Origin: Mycoplasma seminis
GTDB taxonomy: Bacteria; Bacillota_I; Bacilli_A; Mycoplasmatales; Metamycoplasmataceae
DNA: 64,000 nt
Direction of reading: 5' to 3'
NCBI RefSeq assembly: GCF_030718845.1
Contig: NZ_CP132191.1
Location: forward strand, 62,001 to 126,000
This document shows, piece by piece, positions 20,397-34,600 of this stretch (the stretch's first letter is position 1; every line of letters starts with the position of its first letter). The notes below the pieces were generated by a model. It saw only the letters and a list, made by a program, of their open reading frames with translations, was not told the origin of the DNA and searched no databases. The translations under genes were made by a program, and so were the position numbers.

Positions 20397-20419
<23 letters not shown>
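18821..20419 (+). CDS. ezrA: EzrA-like membrane-anchored coiled-coil protein
   Basis: 532 residues with several TGA-Trp codons. One membrane segment at residues about 5-30 is followed by ~500 residues of Lys/Glu/Gln/Asn-rich heptad-like helix, the layout of EzrA, which in Bacillus regulates FtsZ-ring assembly. There is no catalytic motif. The neighbour supports the call: its end overlaps thiI by 23 bases, and in Bacillus subtilis ezrA also lies close to thiI. Sequence conservation is low, so any single-anchor coiled-coil protein is possible. Confidence 0.55.
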
Positions 20420-22816
<2,397 letters not shown>

Positions 22817-22827
22817 AAGAGGTTAAT

Positions 22828-25452
22828 ATGAATTCAAAAGAAATTAGAGAAAAATGATTAAAGTTTTTTGAGTCTAAAGGACACTTTATTGTACCTTCAA
22901 AAAGTTTAGTGCCTCATAATGACCCATCACTTTTATGAATTAATAGTGGAGTCGCTACTTTAAAAGATTATTTTTCAGGTAAAAAAATAGCACCTGCTAA
23001 AAGACTTACAAACTCACAAAAAGCAATTAGAACTAATGACATTGATAATGTAGGTATTACAGCAAGACACCATACGTTTTTTGAAATGCTTGGAAACTTT
23101 TCAATTGGGGATTACTTTAAAAAAGAAGCAATTGATTTTGCTAGTGAATTCTTACTTGATGTTTTAAAACTTGATAAAGAAAAATTATATTTCACTTATT
23201 ACTATGAAGACTTAGAAACTAAGCAATATTGAATGTCTCATGGTTTTGCTGAAGATCACATGATACCAGGAAGCAAAGACACTAACTTTTGAGAAGTTGG
23301 ATCAGGGCCTTGTGGACCTAACACAGAAATTTTCTTTGACCGTGGTGAAAAATATGATTCAAGAGGAATTGAACTTTTAAAAGAAGATTTAGAAAACGAC
23401 CGTTACATTGAAATTTGAAACATTGTGTTTTCGACTTATAACTCAAATGGAGAAGGTGAATATACTGAACTAAAACAAAAAAATATCGATACTGGAGCTG
23501 GTCTTGAAAGAATCGTATCAATTATGCAAGACGCTCCAACTAACTTTGATACAGACTTATTCTTACCAATTATTCATGAAATTGAAAAATATACAGACTT
23601 TAGATATGATGTAAATAATTACTTTACTAAAGAACCTGAACAAATGTTTATTAACTCATGTTTTAAAGTTATTGCTGATCATATGCGTACTGTAACAAAC
23701 GCAGTTGCTGATGGTGCTAAACCTTCAAATGTTGGTAGAGGATACATTCTAAGAAGACTTATCAGAAGAAGTGTTTATAAAGCAATGCAACTTAAAATTT
23801 ATGAACCATTTTTATACAAATTAGTTCAAGTAGTTAAAGATAGCTTACCATTTGAATATGATGTTGAACCTATTATGCAAATTATTAAAGATGAGGAACT
23901 TACATTCTCTCGTACTATTGAAAATGGTAAAAACTTACTTAATAATTATTTAACAGATGATATTGTAATTTTCCCGGGTGATGTTGCTTTTAAATTATTT
24001 GAAACTTATGGATTCCCAATTGAATTAACTGCTGAAATCTTAGATCAAAAGAATATTAAAATTGATTACGAAGGTTATGAAACTGCAAAAGCACAACATG
24101 CAGATGCTTCAAGAAATACTAAACTTTCAGGTATGGATAAAGTTATCAACTCACTTACAATCCTTAAAAACAAAGTTGATAAATTTGTTGGATATGAAAC
24201 AACACACAATAGTAGTGAAATTTTATATTTATTAGATACTGAAAAAGAAATTCCTTCAGCAAATGGAATTGCTTATGTTGTTTTAAAAGAAACTCCATTT
24301 TATGCAACTAGCGGTGGACAAAAACATGACCGTGGTTACATGAAGCAAGGAAATGAAAAAATCTTAATCCTTGATGTCTTTAAAGATAAATTTGGAAACC
24401 ACATTCATAAAGTTGAAGGTAAAATTCAAAAAGATTTACCAGTTGAAAACTTTGTCGATGAAACAATTCGTTTAGGACTTGAAAGAAACCACTCAGGAAC
24501 ACACTTAATGTTCTGTGCGCTTAGAAATGTACTTGGACCGCACATTAAACAACTTGGTTCAGATAACAATGAAGAACGTTTAACCTTTGATTTACCAGCT
24601 GATAAAAAACCTACTGAAGAAGAGATTAAAGCAGTAGAACAACTTGTCCGTAGTTATATTGCAAAGGACGCACACAGAGATTATTTAAACATGACTACAG
24701 AGCAAGCTAAAGCTATGGGTGCAATTATGACGCTTGAAGAATCTGAATACATGAATCCACAAGATGTTAGAATTGTTAAATTTGATGGTATTACTGCTGA
24801 CCTTTGTGGTGGAACTCACCTTTCAAATACAGCAAAACTTGAAAACTTCAAAATTACTAATGTTGATAAAAAAGCTGCAGGAGTTTATAGAATTAGAGCT
24901 ATTTCATCAAATGCTTTAGTTAATGAATATTTAGAAGCTGAAGTTGATAAATTAATTGTTGAAGTTGACAAAATGCTTGAAAAGAACGTTAAATTAAATC
25001 CTAACTATACTTATGAACTTAACATTCCAGAAGATAAAGAAGCAGCAATTGATTACTTAAATGCTACAATGGAAACCTTAAGAGAAGACAATAAGCAAAT
25101 TCAAAAAACACTTGCAAATAGCTTTGAATTTGATTATGATAACATTCAAACTCTAGATATTAATGGACACAAAGTATATTTAAACCAAAGTATTAATAAA
25201 GCTAACATTAAAACTGTAGCTTCAACTTTAAGAGAAAAATATCCAGAACTTTTAATCATATTAACTTCTGAAGAAACTACTCCAATGCTTGTGGTGGCTT
25301 CTAAAACTTATAATTCAAATGCTGTTGCTCAACAATTATTTAAACAATTAGAAGGAAGAGGTGGAGGAAATGCTATTTTATCTATGGGAAAAGTAGCTAA
25401 TAGCAATAATCTTTTAGTCTTCTTAGAAAAAGATTTAAAATGAGAAAATTAG
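22828..25452 (+). CDS. alaS: alanyl-tRNA synthetase
   Basis: 874 residues. Class II catalytic core: [25 protein letters not shown] at the start, [18 protein letters not shown] motif 2, GAGLERI motif 3. The editing domain has [12 protein letters not shown] and the zinc site CGGTHLSNT. The C-Ala domain ends in [15 protein letters not shown], near the glycine-rich end typical of AlaRS. The gene does not stop at the TGA at 25441; it continues Trp-Glu-Asn-TAG to 25452, so it overlaps ruvX by 13 bases. Confidence 0.96.
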
Positions 25453-25877
25453 GACTTGATTTAGGGACTAGAAGTTGTGGTTTTGCAATCACGGATGAAA
25501 GTGAAATTATTGCAAGTGCTCTTGAAAACTTCATGTTTGCAGAAAATGACTTTGATGCTGCATTAGATAGAGTTGAATACTATTTAAGGGAATATAAAAA
25601 CAAAATAGATGGAATAGTACTTGGATATCCGCTTAAAATTAGTGGTGATAAAAGTGAACGTACCTATATGGTAGAGGAATTCAAAGAAAAATTAATTAAG
25701 AGATTTAATCTACCTGTGCTATTAGTTAATGAACAATATTCAACTAAAAGAGCACAAGTAGCAATGATGCAAGCAGGATTAACTCAGCAAAAAAGAAAAG
25801 CACATAAAGACAAATTAGCCGCTTTAATCATTCTGCAAGATTATTTAGATTATTATCAAAACAAGTGAGGTAAATAA
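25440..25877 (+). CDS. ruvX: YqgF/RuvX-family putative pre-16S rRNA nuclease
   Basis: 145 residues. RNase H-like fold: first catalytic Asp in [15 protein letters not shown], second acidic site in GIVLGYPLKISG, Glu in LLVNEQYSTKRAQ, and the last Asp in KRKAHKDKLAALIIL. In E. coli this protein trims the 5' end of 16S rRNA. It begins within the end of alaS and ends with the TAATG overlap into the next gene after a terminal TGA-Trp, so three genes are translationally linked. Confidence 0.92.
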
Positions 25878-26530
25878 TGAGTGAAGCAACAAGATTAGCC
25901 TTAATTATTTCAGCAGTAGTTATCTTTATTCTTGGAATGGGATCATATATTGCTTTAAATATTATTGGTAAAAAAATGCGGCAAAAAATGCTTAAGAAAT
26001 CACAAGAAGAAGCAATGATTCAAATTCAAGCTTTACGTAATGATATTGGTGAATTACCATTTCAAATGAAAGATTACTTAAAATCAAAAGCTAACGATAT
26101 AGATGTGGAAGGAATCATTAATACAGTGTTTAGAAACGATTATAAGAATGTTATGATTGTTTCACATAATGATTTATTCCCCAATGTAGCAGTTGCGCAA
26201 AAAACTAAAGCACAAAATTATGTTTATGCTAAAGAAACTAAATTGGAAAAACTTGAGGATTTAAAACGTCAATTTCCTGAAGAGTTTCCTAAAAATATTC
26301 AACTACATGTTGATGAACCATTAGATTTACTTGTAATTATGAATGCACAAGGTGATATTAATGATATTTATGATGATTTATCTAAAAAGGTTCATAATGG
26401 TATGATTTTAGTATCATATGATAATCCAAGAGGCGAAATAAAAAGACTTATTTCATATCTTAAATTAATGAATCTAACACATGAAATTTCATATATAAGT
26501 TCTAAATATCTTTTTATTGTGAAAAAGTAA
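25877..26530 (+). CDS. membrane-anchored protein, possibly methyltransferase-like
   Basis: 217 residues, no Trp. One membrane segment at about residues 7-28, then a basic linker and a soluble domain with alternating strands and helices (YKNVMIVSHNDLFPNVAVAQ, LDLLVIMNAQGDINDIYDDL, GMILVSYDNPRGEIKRLISYL). The order of strands resembles a Rossmann-like methyltransferase without a clear SAM GxGxG loop. I recall mycoplasma families of this kind annotated as putative methyltransferases but cannot confirm it. Starts on the ruvX stop (TAATG). Confidence 0.5.
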   Translation: MSEATRLALIISAVVIFILGMGSYIALNIIGKKMRQKMLKKSQEEAMIQIQALRNDIGELPFQMKDYLKSKANDIDVEGIINTVFRNDYKNVMIVSHNDLFPNVAVAQKTKAQNYVYAKETKLEKLEDLKRQFPEEFPKNIQLHVDEPLDLLVIMNAQGDINDIYDDLSKKVHNGMILVSYDNPRGEIKRLISYLKLMNLTHEISYISSKYLFIVKK

Positions 26531-26572
26531 ATTAAGGTAAAATATATATAACAATTAAAGAAAGAGGTTGCT

Positions 26573-27064
26573 ATGGCTAACACAGAACAAGAAGGAAAAA
26601 TTTATTTATCTCAAGAAACATTAGATAAATACAAAAAAGAATACGAACATTTAATTAATGTTGAAAGACCTGCGGTTCAAGCAGCTTTAAAAGAAGCTAG
26701 AGCGCAAGGGGACTTATCAGAAAATGCCGAATATGATGCAGCTAGAGATCGTCAAGGTGTAATTGAAGGACGTATTTCTGAACTTGAACAAATTATTGAC
26801 AATGCTGTTTTAATTGAAAATAATGAAAACAACCAACAAATAGTTACAATCGGTTCAACTGTTACATTTACAGTTGAAGCAACAGGAGAAACTAAAACTG
26901 TAAAAATTATGGGTGTGCACGATGCTGATCCATTTGAAGGAAAAATCTCAAACAAAAGCCCGCTTGCAGTTGCAATGTTAGGACAAAGAGTTGGTTCAGT
27001 TGTTGAAGTTGATACAGCAGTTAAATATAATATTAGAATTGATAATGTAGAATTTAGCGTATAG
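26573..27064 (+). CDS. greA: transcription elongation factor GreA
   Basis: 163 residues. GreA rescues backtracked RNA polymerase by stimulating transcript cleavage. The N-terminal coiled coil carries the acidic tip: LKEARAQGDLSENAEYDAARDRQGVIEGRI (tip Asp/Glu at GDLSENAEY). The C-terminal FKBP-like domain ends SPLAVAMLGQRVGSVVEVD. GAGGT ribosome site before the ATG. Confidence 0.97.
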   Translation: MANTEQEGKIYLSQETLDKYKKEYEHLINVERPAVQAALKEARAQGDLSENAEYDAARDRQGVIEGRISELEQIIDNAVLIENNENNQQIVTIGSTVTFTVEATGETKTVKIMGVHDADPFEGKISNKSPLAVAMLGQRVGSVVEVDTAVKYNIRIDNVEFSV

Positions 27065-27077
27065 CTAAATTTTTTTA
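27051..27077 (+). terminator. greA terminator overlapping the stop codon
   Basis: 8-bp stem AATTTAGC/GCTAAATT around GTATA, followed by a T run; the stem includes the last greA codons. Confidence 0.75.
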
Positions 27078-27134
27078 TAACTATGACATAGGAGTAAAGA
27101 TAAAAAATTTACTTCATAAAATACTAAAGTACAT

Positions 27135-27140
27135 TATAAT
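27135..27140 (+). promoter_or_regulatory. -10 giving a leaderless mRNA
   Basis: Exact TATAAT with 9 bases to the ATG at 27150, so transcription should start at or next to the start codon. No ribosome site precedes the ATG. Confidence 0.5.
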
Positions 27141-27149
27141 AATTCCACT

Positions 27150-27755
27150 ATGAAACAGAAGAAAAAAGCAAAATTAAATGTTCAAACAATTGTTTGACTA
27201 GCGCTTTATTTAGCTATTATTATAATGTTTACTTTTACTCCATATACCGGATATATTACTATTGGAATAATTTCAATTACCACTATTCCGCTTATTATTC
27301 TAATTGCAAGCATTCATCTGGGATATTTAGGTATTTTATGAACTAGTTTTAATTTTGGATTATGGTCATATTTAGGTTCAATTATTTTGCATTTTCCATT
27401 ATTTAATAATCCTTTAATATCTTTTTTACCCAGAGTTATTTTAGGCTTAGTACTTTGCTTATTTTATTGATTATTATTTAAGAAATGAAGGTTTAATATC
27501 TATAGCGTAGGAATATATGCATTTTTAATTTTTACTTTTAATACACTACTAGTTTCCATTATGGTGTTTATAATTATTCAATTTACTACTTTAGAAAATA
27601 TACCTAATCCATATGCTTGATTCATGTTGATTTGACTCAATATGATTGTGGAATGAGGAGTGTTAGAAGTTATTTCTCTAGGGCTTTATCCATTTTTAAA
27701 ATGAATTTGAAATAAAAATCAAGAATTGATTTATAATAAAATAAATTATGAATAA
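27150..27755 (+). CDS. ECF transporter S component (vitamin-binding subunit)
   Basis: 201 residues, hidden in a normal-code translation by ten TGA-Trp codons. Five or six hydrophobic segments. The opening has TPYTGYITIGIISITTIP after the first helix, the pattern of S components (P.. G.I.... ...IPLII). The segment LHFPLFNNPLISFLPRVILG matches the NP..S.LPR.L.G motif that follows, as in the FolT/PanT/RibU-like group. Such subunits capture a vitamin and dock on EcfT-EcfA. Which vitamin cannot be told. Leaderless, own terminator. Confidence 0.72.
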
Positions 27756-27776
27756 AAGATCGTAATTGGTCTTTTT
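27754..27776 (+). terminator. terminator after the S component
   Basis: 8-bp stem AAAAGATC/GGTCTTTT (one T-G), loop GTAATT, T run; begins inside the stop codon. Confidence 0.65.
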
Positions 27777-27794
27777 TCTTTAACTGGAGGTGAT

Positions 27795-28460
27795 ATGTTA
27801 ATTGGTGTTTCTGGGATGATTTCAAGTGGTAAAAGTACATTAACTAATAAGCTGCTTAAACATTTTTCTAATTCAGTTTTATTAGAAGAATATTCAGAAC
27901 AAGATGAAGTGTTTAATACTATGCTCAAGTGATTTTATGAAAATAGACCTAACTTAGATATTTCGTTTCAAGCTTATGTAGTTGAAAATCATATTGCAAA
28001 TGTTGATAAAACGATTGCTAAATTTCATGAGTTAGGATTTAAAGATGATAAGGATTATATTTTTCTAGATCGTTTCAGTGCAGAACATTATGTTTTTGCA
28101 AGTGTTAATCTGAAAAAACTCAGCCCTAAAGCTATGAAAGCATATAGTGCTTTATTTAGGGAACTTGTTTCTAAAAATGAACTACCTGAATTTGCTATTT
28201 TTCTAGATGTTTCATATGAAAATTTTGAAAAAAGACTTTTTGAACGTGGTAGAGAAGTCGAAATTGAAAATTATGAAGCTAACAAAGCATACTTTAAGGA
28301 ACTGTATTCAGTTTATAAAGACACATTTTTAAAAATTGCTAAGCAATATAATATTAAATATGCTATTATAGATACAAATAATTTAAGTGAGGATGAAGTC
28401 TTTACTCAAGCAGTTAGCTTAATCGAAGACTTCAAAAATAATTATGCTAAAACTATTTAA
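27795..28460 (+). CDS. dgk: deoxynucleoside kinase
   Basis: 221 residues with one TGA-Trp. It phosphorylates salvaged deoxynucleosides (dA, dG or dC). P-loop GVSGMISSGKST at the N-terminus, the EEYSEQDEVF segment, DRF in FLDRFSAEHYVF (DRS variant), and the LID Arg pair in KRLFERGREVEIENY are standard for the dNK/dGK family. GGAGGTGA ribosome site. Overlaps hpt by 17 bases in a purine-salvage pair. Confidence 0.87.
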
Positions 28461-29043
28461 AAAGACTAAAGAAGTTACTAATCAACCATTGCATCCAATG
28501 GTTAAAGAAGTTTTATTTACACAAGAATTCTTAGAAAATAAAATTAAAGCTTGTGCACAATGAGTTAATAAAACTTATAAAGATTCAAATGATTTAATTA
28601 TTGTAGGACTACTTAAGGGTTCAATACCTTTTTTAGCTCAATTAATTAAAGATGTGACTGTAGATCATGTGCTTGATTTTATGACTGTAAGTTCATATGC
28701 AGGCTCACACGCAAGCAGCGGAAGTGTTAAAATCATCATGGATTTAGCTAATGATATCGAAGGAAAAGATGTTCTTATTGTTGAAGATATTATTGATAGC
28801 GGAATTACTCTTAAAAAAGTCTGTGCAATGTTAAAAGAAAGAAATCCAAAAAGTCTTAGAATTTTAACAATGATGGATAAACCTTATAATCGTAAAGTAG
28901 ATTTACAAGCTGATTATTACGGATTTACAGCACCTGATGAATTTCTAGTAGGATTTGGTCTTGATTATCAAGAAAAATTAAGAAACTTACCTTACATTGG
29001 TATATTTGATGAAAGTTTCATTAATAAAGACGATAAAAATTAA
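28444..29043 (+). CDS. hpt: hypoxanthine phosphoribosyltransferase
   Basis: 199 residues. It converts hypoxanthine or guanine plus PRPP to IMP or GMP. The PRPP loop VLIVEDIIDSGITLKKV is diagnostic, as are LLKGSIPFLAQLI and MTVSSYAGS. The first ATG (28444) lies in the end of the kinase gene without a good ribosome site; an ATG at 28498 (MVKEVLFT) would give the usual length of about 181, so the first 18 residues are uncertain. Confidence 0.93.
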
Positions 29044-29049
29044 ACACGA

Positions 29050-29082
29050 AAACACCAGAGAATATTCACTTCTGGTGTTTTT
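29050..29082 (+). terminator. terminator after hpt
   Basis: 10-bp perfect stem AAACACCAGA/TCTGGTGTTT, 11-base loop, then T. Confidence 0.8.
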
Positions 29083-29152
29083 AAATGTCAATATAATAAC
29101 TTGGAAACTTAGAAAAAACTTTTTTGCCTTGCACATAGTTATATTAGTTTAA

Positions 29153-29175
29153 TTACATAGAAAAATTCTATGTAA
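29153..29175 (-). terminator. hairpin at the end of the minus-strand membrane gene
   Basis: 10-bp arms TTACATAGAA/TTCTATGTAA around AAA, just after the stop of the minus-strand gene. Little T follows, so termination is probable but weak. Confidence 0.4.
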
Positions 29176-29934
29176 CTAATCTTCTTCAAAAACTCATCAA
29201 GAATCACCTGTGAAATATTTAAAAGGAAACTTTTTAAAACGTTTACATTGCGATTTTGAACTAGCGATTCTTTTGATGGAATATTGGTTGAAATAAACTA
29301 GTATATTTGCTCCTTTTATCCCTGCTCATAAGGTTATTAAGTAAAATCATAATTGTAATAGTATTATTAAAATCAATCTACTAGCATATTGAGTTTTAGA
29401 TAGATTAAGAATTGAATAATTATAATCACGATAATATAAAGCAAGAAATGTACTGTATAAAGTTGCTCCAATAAGAGACAAAAGCGTTGCAGTCATTAAA
29501 ATAGAAAATTTTAATACGAATCTATTTTTCTTTACATAGCAAAAGTTTTGGATGTTTTTAAAAAAGGTGAAATCATCTTTGGAAGGCAAGTAGTAATGTG
29601 AAAGAATCAATGTGTTAAATCAATTTGATTTAAAATCATTTCATCTAGTTTGAATATTTTTAAATGTTTTAGTTTTTCTAAACATGTAATTTATTTCAAT
29701 ATAGACTAAATAATTTGTAAAAATTAGAACTCAAGATATAGATGTTATTGCTAATAAAATCTTCACAATATAACTGAATGCAATTACACCAGTTTTTGTT
29801 TCAAGTGTATTTAAACTATTATAGGCAGCCCTTAGAGGAAAATAAATAGCAAAAAATAAAATGCTAAGAAATAGAATAAGAATTCCAAATATGTTCCAAT
29901 TGAAAATACGATTTTTACGTTTGCTATGTTTCAT
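29176..29934 (-). CDS. four-span membrane protein, unknown function
   Basis: 252 residues when TGA is read as Trp. A basic start (MKHSKRKNRIFNWN) precedes two hydrophobic segments near residues 15-35 and 48-75. A polar cytosolic stretch (RKTKTFKNIQTRWNDFKSN) leads to two more segments after residue 140, and a basic, Trp-rich tail ends the protein. No enzyme or transport motif. AAGGA ribosome site before the ATG. Only minus-strand gene between 11 kb and 39 kb, and convergent with hpt. Confidence 0.65.
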
Positions 29935-30031
29935 AATGTGTCCTTATTATTACTGGATTTTTTAATATTTTATAACTTAATATATTTTAATCTTTTTTTC
30001 GGACATGTTTATAATAATGAATTCAAAGCTA

Positions 30032-30082
30032 TTTCCACATTTTTTACCTATGTTATAGGCTTAAAAAGCAAAATGTGGAAAT
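30032..30082. repeat. TTTCCACATTTT inverted repeat, copy 1
   Basis: ATTTCCACATTTT-type arm at 30032-30044 and its complement at 30070-30082 with a 25-base spacer. The same arms recur at 41734-41773 and 54358-54393. The arm contains TTTTCCACA/TTTCCACA, close to a DnaA box. Lies 68 bases before a lipoprotein start. Confidence 0.5.
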
Positions 30083-30149
30083 TATTTTATTTTTCAAAAT
30101 CATTAATGGAAATTTAAGATAATTTTATAAGAAAAATAAAAGGAGAAAT

Positions 30150-31478
30150 ATGAAAAATAAATTTCTAATTCTTTCCACACTAAGCAGTGTATTAATTCCT
30201 GCTTTTGTTGTTTCTTGTAATACAAATTCCCAAAAAGATAAAAAGTTAAATAAAGAAGAAATTAATAAAAATATAGAAAAATTTAATACACTAGTGTCAA
30301 ATACAATAGATTCATTTAATTTAAATTTATACAAATATGTAATTAGTAATGAAGGAAAAGACGGTAAAAAGTTAAATGATACCGAAATCTCACAAGTTAT
30401 TACAGAGTTTAAAAAACAATTAAAGGTTTTCTCTAAGTTAATAAACGAATTGGAAAAAAATCAAATTAATAACACTGCATCAATAGATGCGATTATTGCA
30501 AAAATGAAGGAATCTAACGCATTTTTTAAAAATGTAATATTTGATAATCAAAATGAAGAATTAGTTTGAAGTATTTCTAAAGAAAAACTAGATAAACATA
30601 ATTTTTCTTTTGTTTCAAATGATAAGCTTACAAAAGCTTTTAATGATTCTAAAGAAAATATACAATTTTTCTGGCTTCAAAAATCACTAAAACATTTGAA
30701 CCATGATGAAAATGATTGAATGTCATATTTTAATGGTACATACAACCAAGAAATTCAAAAAAATATAGCAAAAACTAACTCAGATTTAGGTATTTTATTT
30801 TTGGATAAAGTTTTAATGGATATTTATGCAGCATACAGTATGATTTTCACATTCAAGTTAGAAAACAGAACTAATTTATTGTTACAAGAATCATTAAATA
30901 AAGACGATGTTTTATTAGAAGGTCCATTTTCAATAAAAATACCTTCCACTTTATTGTTTTATTTATCTTTAAATTTACCAACCTTGAACCATAAAAATAA
31001 AAACTTAAATAAAGAATTAATCGAAACATTGGAAGCTGATATTTACAATATTGGTTATAAAATCAATCCTTTTTCTAATAAAATATCAGCCACTGCAAGT
31101 GAGTTATATAATAAAAATATAATTATAAATAAGCATGAATATTTAGGTAATTTTAGTAGGAAAAATGAAAACATTTTGCATGAAGAATATAAAAATGAAT
31201 TATTAAAATATCGTGATATTTTTATGAATAACTTAATATCAATAAATGGGCTTCAAAATACATATCAAAACATTATACAAGCCATTGTCAAAGACTTAAA
31301 AGAATTAAGAAATAATATTTCAGTACAGACTCCGCTTATTAAAACATTTGATAAAGATATGTTTGAAAAAAACGATGACGAAAGAGATAAATTTGAGAAA
31401 TATCAAGTGGAAATGACTAAAGAACTAATCGATGTAATTATTCAAAATTTAGCTAATGATCTTAAAGTGTTAAGTTAA
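30150..31478 (+). CDS. lipoprotein, unknown function
   Basis: 442 residues with two TGA-Trp codons. Signal peptide MKNKFLILSTLSSVLIPAF with lipobox FVVSCN, so Cys23 is the lipidated residue and the protein is surface-anchored. The mature part is Lys/Asn-rich and helical with no repeat or enzyme motif that I recognise. AGGAGA ribosome site. Preceded by the inverted repeat 30032-30082 and followed by a terminator, so expressed alone. Confidence 0.85.
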
Positions 31479-31502
31479 AAAGCTTTTATTGTTATTTTTA
31501 CT

Positions 31503-31536
31503 CCAGCATTTGCTTAATAGCAAAAGCTGGTTTTTT
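31503..31536 (+). terminator. terminator after lipoprotein
   Basis: CCAGCATTTGC and GCAAAAGCTGG pair with one internal mismatch, loop TTAATA, followed by TTTTTT. Confidence 0.8.
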
Positions 31537-31605
31537 CATTAAATTACTTATGAAAAAGCTATCTGAGTACATTATCTTTTTTATTACATAAAAAAGGCAC
31601 TATAG

Positions 31606-31611
31606 TATAAT
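31606..31611 (+). promoter_or_regulatory. -10 of secA (leaderless)
   Basis: Exact TATAAT with 9 bases to the secA ATG; no ribosome site before the ATG. Confidence 0.5.
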
Positions 31612-31620
31612 TTAAACATT

Positions 31621-34600
31621 ATGAGTAACTTAAACAAATTATGAGATTTTAAAACAACAGAAATGAGAATAGCTGAAAAATCTTTAAAAAAGATTAATCA
31701 ACTTGAACCAATTGTTGAAAAATTTAGCGATGAAGAATTAAAGAGCAAAACACAATTCTTTAAAGATTTACTTGCTAAAGGATACACACTTAATGATATT
31801 AGAAATGACGCTTTTGCGGTAGCTAGAGAAGCGACAAAAAGAATTTTAGGTAAGCGTCCATATGATGTCCAAATGCTTGGAGGATTACTTCTTGATTTAG
31901 GTTCTGTAGCAGAAATGAAAACTGGAGAAGGTAAAACTATTACCTCAATTGCACCAGTTTACTTAAATGCCTTATTAGGAAAAGGAGCAATTGTTTCAAC
32001 TGTTAACGAATACTTATCTGAACGTGATGCAATTGAAATGGGAGCAGTATTTAATTTCCTTGGTCTTAGTGTTGGAATTAACAAAGCTCAAATGAATACT
32101 GATGATAAAAGAAAAGCCTATGCAGCTGATATTACTTATTCAGTGCACTCTGAACTTGGATTTGATTACCTTAGAGATAATATGGTAAAAGATGGAAGAG
32201 AAAAAGTCCAAAGAGCACTTCAATTCTGTCTAATTGATGAGGTTGATTCAATTTTAATTGATGAAGCTAAAACACCGCTTATTATTTCAGGAGGGGATGC
32301 TGAAGATACATCTTCGTATTTTGCAGCTGACCAATTTGTTAGAACTTTAAATCGTAATGATTACATTATTGATGAAGAATCTAAAGCGGTTGCTTTAACT
32401 CACTCAGGAATAGCAAAAGCTAATGCTTTTTATAGAACACCTAATTTTTACAATATTGAAAACTCTGAAACAGTGCACCTTGTGCAAAACGCACTTAGAG
32501 CACATAAAATAATGAGAATTGATGTTGAATACATTGTTCGTGAAGGAAAAATTGAATTGGTTGATGCCTTTACCGGACGTATTATGGATGGTCGTAGTTA
32601 CTCAGAAGGATTACAACAAGCAATTCAAGCTAAAGAAATGGTTGAAATTGAACCAGAAAATAAAACTTTAGCAACTATTACTTACCAAAACTTCTTCCGT
32701 ATGTTTAAAAAACTTTGTGGAATGACTGGTACTGGAAAAACTGAAGAACAAGAATTCATTGATATCTACAACATGCGGGTAAATGTAGTTCCTACTAATA
32801 AACCAATTGCTAGAGTTGATGAACCAGATGCGATTTTTGCAACAGCTGAAGATAAATGAAATGCAGTAGTTGAAAAAATTGTGGAACTTTACCAAAAAGG
32901 TCAACCAGTGCTTGTTGGTACAGCTCAAATTGAAGATTCTGAAATAGTACATAAAATGTTATTGAAAAAAGGGATTCCGCATACAGTGCTTAATGCTAAA
33001 CAAAATGCTTCAGAAGCCGAAATCATTTCACATGCTGGTGAAGTTGCTTCAGTTACTATAGCAACTAACATGGCGGGAAGAGGAACTGACATTAAACCTA
33101 CACCAGAAGCAATTGCTAAAGGTGGATTATATGTGCTCGGAACTGATAAAGCTGAATCAAGAAGAATTGATAACCAACTTAGAGGGCGTTCAGGCCGTCA
33201 AGGTGATGTTGGAACAAGCAAATTCTATGTTTCAATTGATGACCAATTAATGCAAAGATTTGCTAACTATGAAAGTTTTAAAGAAGCTTATGCTGATAGT
33301 AAAGGGAAAGAAGTAACTAATAAGCAATTACGTTTTGCATTCAATCATGCTCAAAAGAAAATTGAAGGATTTAACTACGATTCTCGTAAATCAGTTTTAA
33401 ATTACGATGACGTTATTAGACAACAACGTGATTTAATTTATGCTCAAAGAGATTTAATCCTTTATAGCAGTGACATAGTGTTTATTGTTCAAAGAATGAT
33501 TGCTTCCTCGGCTAGAAGTATTGTAAGAAGAGGTGAATATAAACTTCATAATAATACTTATAATTATGCTGCTTTAGTTAATTTCTTAAACGAAAATATT
33601 GGAAGCTTAATTAAGTTTAATTTTGATTTAAATGAAATCTCCAAAGTACATGAATCAGATTTACCTGAATACATAGCAAATATTGTACTAACAGTTTATA
33701 AACAATGAGAAGAAAATGCCTTTGAGAATGCTTCAGAAGAAGAAATTTTAAAATTACTTAAAGAAACAATTTTACAAACCTTGGATGAAAAATGACAGGC
33801 ACATATTAATAAAATGGATAAATTACGTTCAAATGTTAACCTTGTGCAATATTCACAAAAGAACCCATACCAAATTTATACTGAAGAAGGTACAAAAGCA
33901 TTTGATGCAATGATTGATGATATTGCTTATGGAGTATTACTTAGAATCTTTTCTAACCGTATTGGTATTAAATCAATGATTACTAAGGAAATGCGTAGTG
34001 ATCCAGTCTTTAAGCAAATTCTTGCAACTATGCCTATGGATCCGTACAAATCAATCCAGGAACAAGAACAAACCTTAATTGATATTTACAATTCAATTAA
34101 ACGTAGACTGGAAGAAATTGAGCAAGAAAAAATTCAACAGGAAGCTAAAATGCAAGAAGCTTTAAATCAAAGTATTCAACCAGAAATAGTTGACAACACA
34201 CCTAGTTTTCTAGAAATGGATGCTGAAAATGAGCTTAAAAAACAACAAGAAATATCTCCCAGTAACCAACAGGAAATAAAAAAAGCAAATTCAGATAATT
34301 TTATAGCTAAAAATAGTAAAATTTCATATAATTTATATATGGAAAACTCAAGAACTAGAGATAATCAACATAAAGTGTTGCGTAGTAGTAAACTTTATCC
34401 AATTAGAAGATTCTCTAATAGACCGAGAAAATTCATAATTCAATATGTATCTCAACCTACATTTGAAGACAAAGACTTAGAAGAAATGGAGACAGATATG
34501 AAAAGATGCCTTAGATGTTCAAAAAACTTCAGAAACTGTAAACACGTAAGACAATGAAAATTAACAGCAGAAGAATTTGAAGTATTCAACAAAATTCCTG

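Noticed and set aside
25441-25443. TGA as the stop of alaS
   Set aside because: TGA is Trp here; the gene runs three codons further to TAG at 25450-25452.
29926-30117. Open frame on the plus strand across 29.9-30.1 kb
   Set aside because: No ribosome site, AT-biased composition, overlaps an inverted repeat and a minus-strand promoter.
30125-30334. Minus-strand frames opposite lipoprotein, tex, mnmA, secA and other genes
   Set aside because: Shadows of well-supported genes on the other strand, without ribosome sites.
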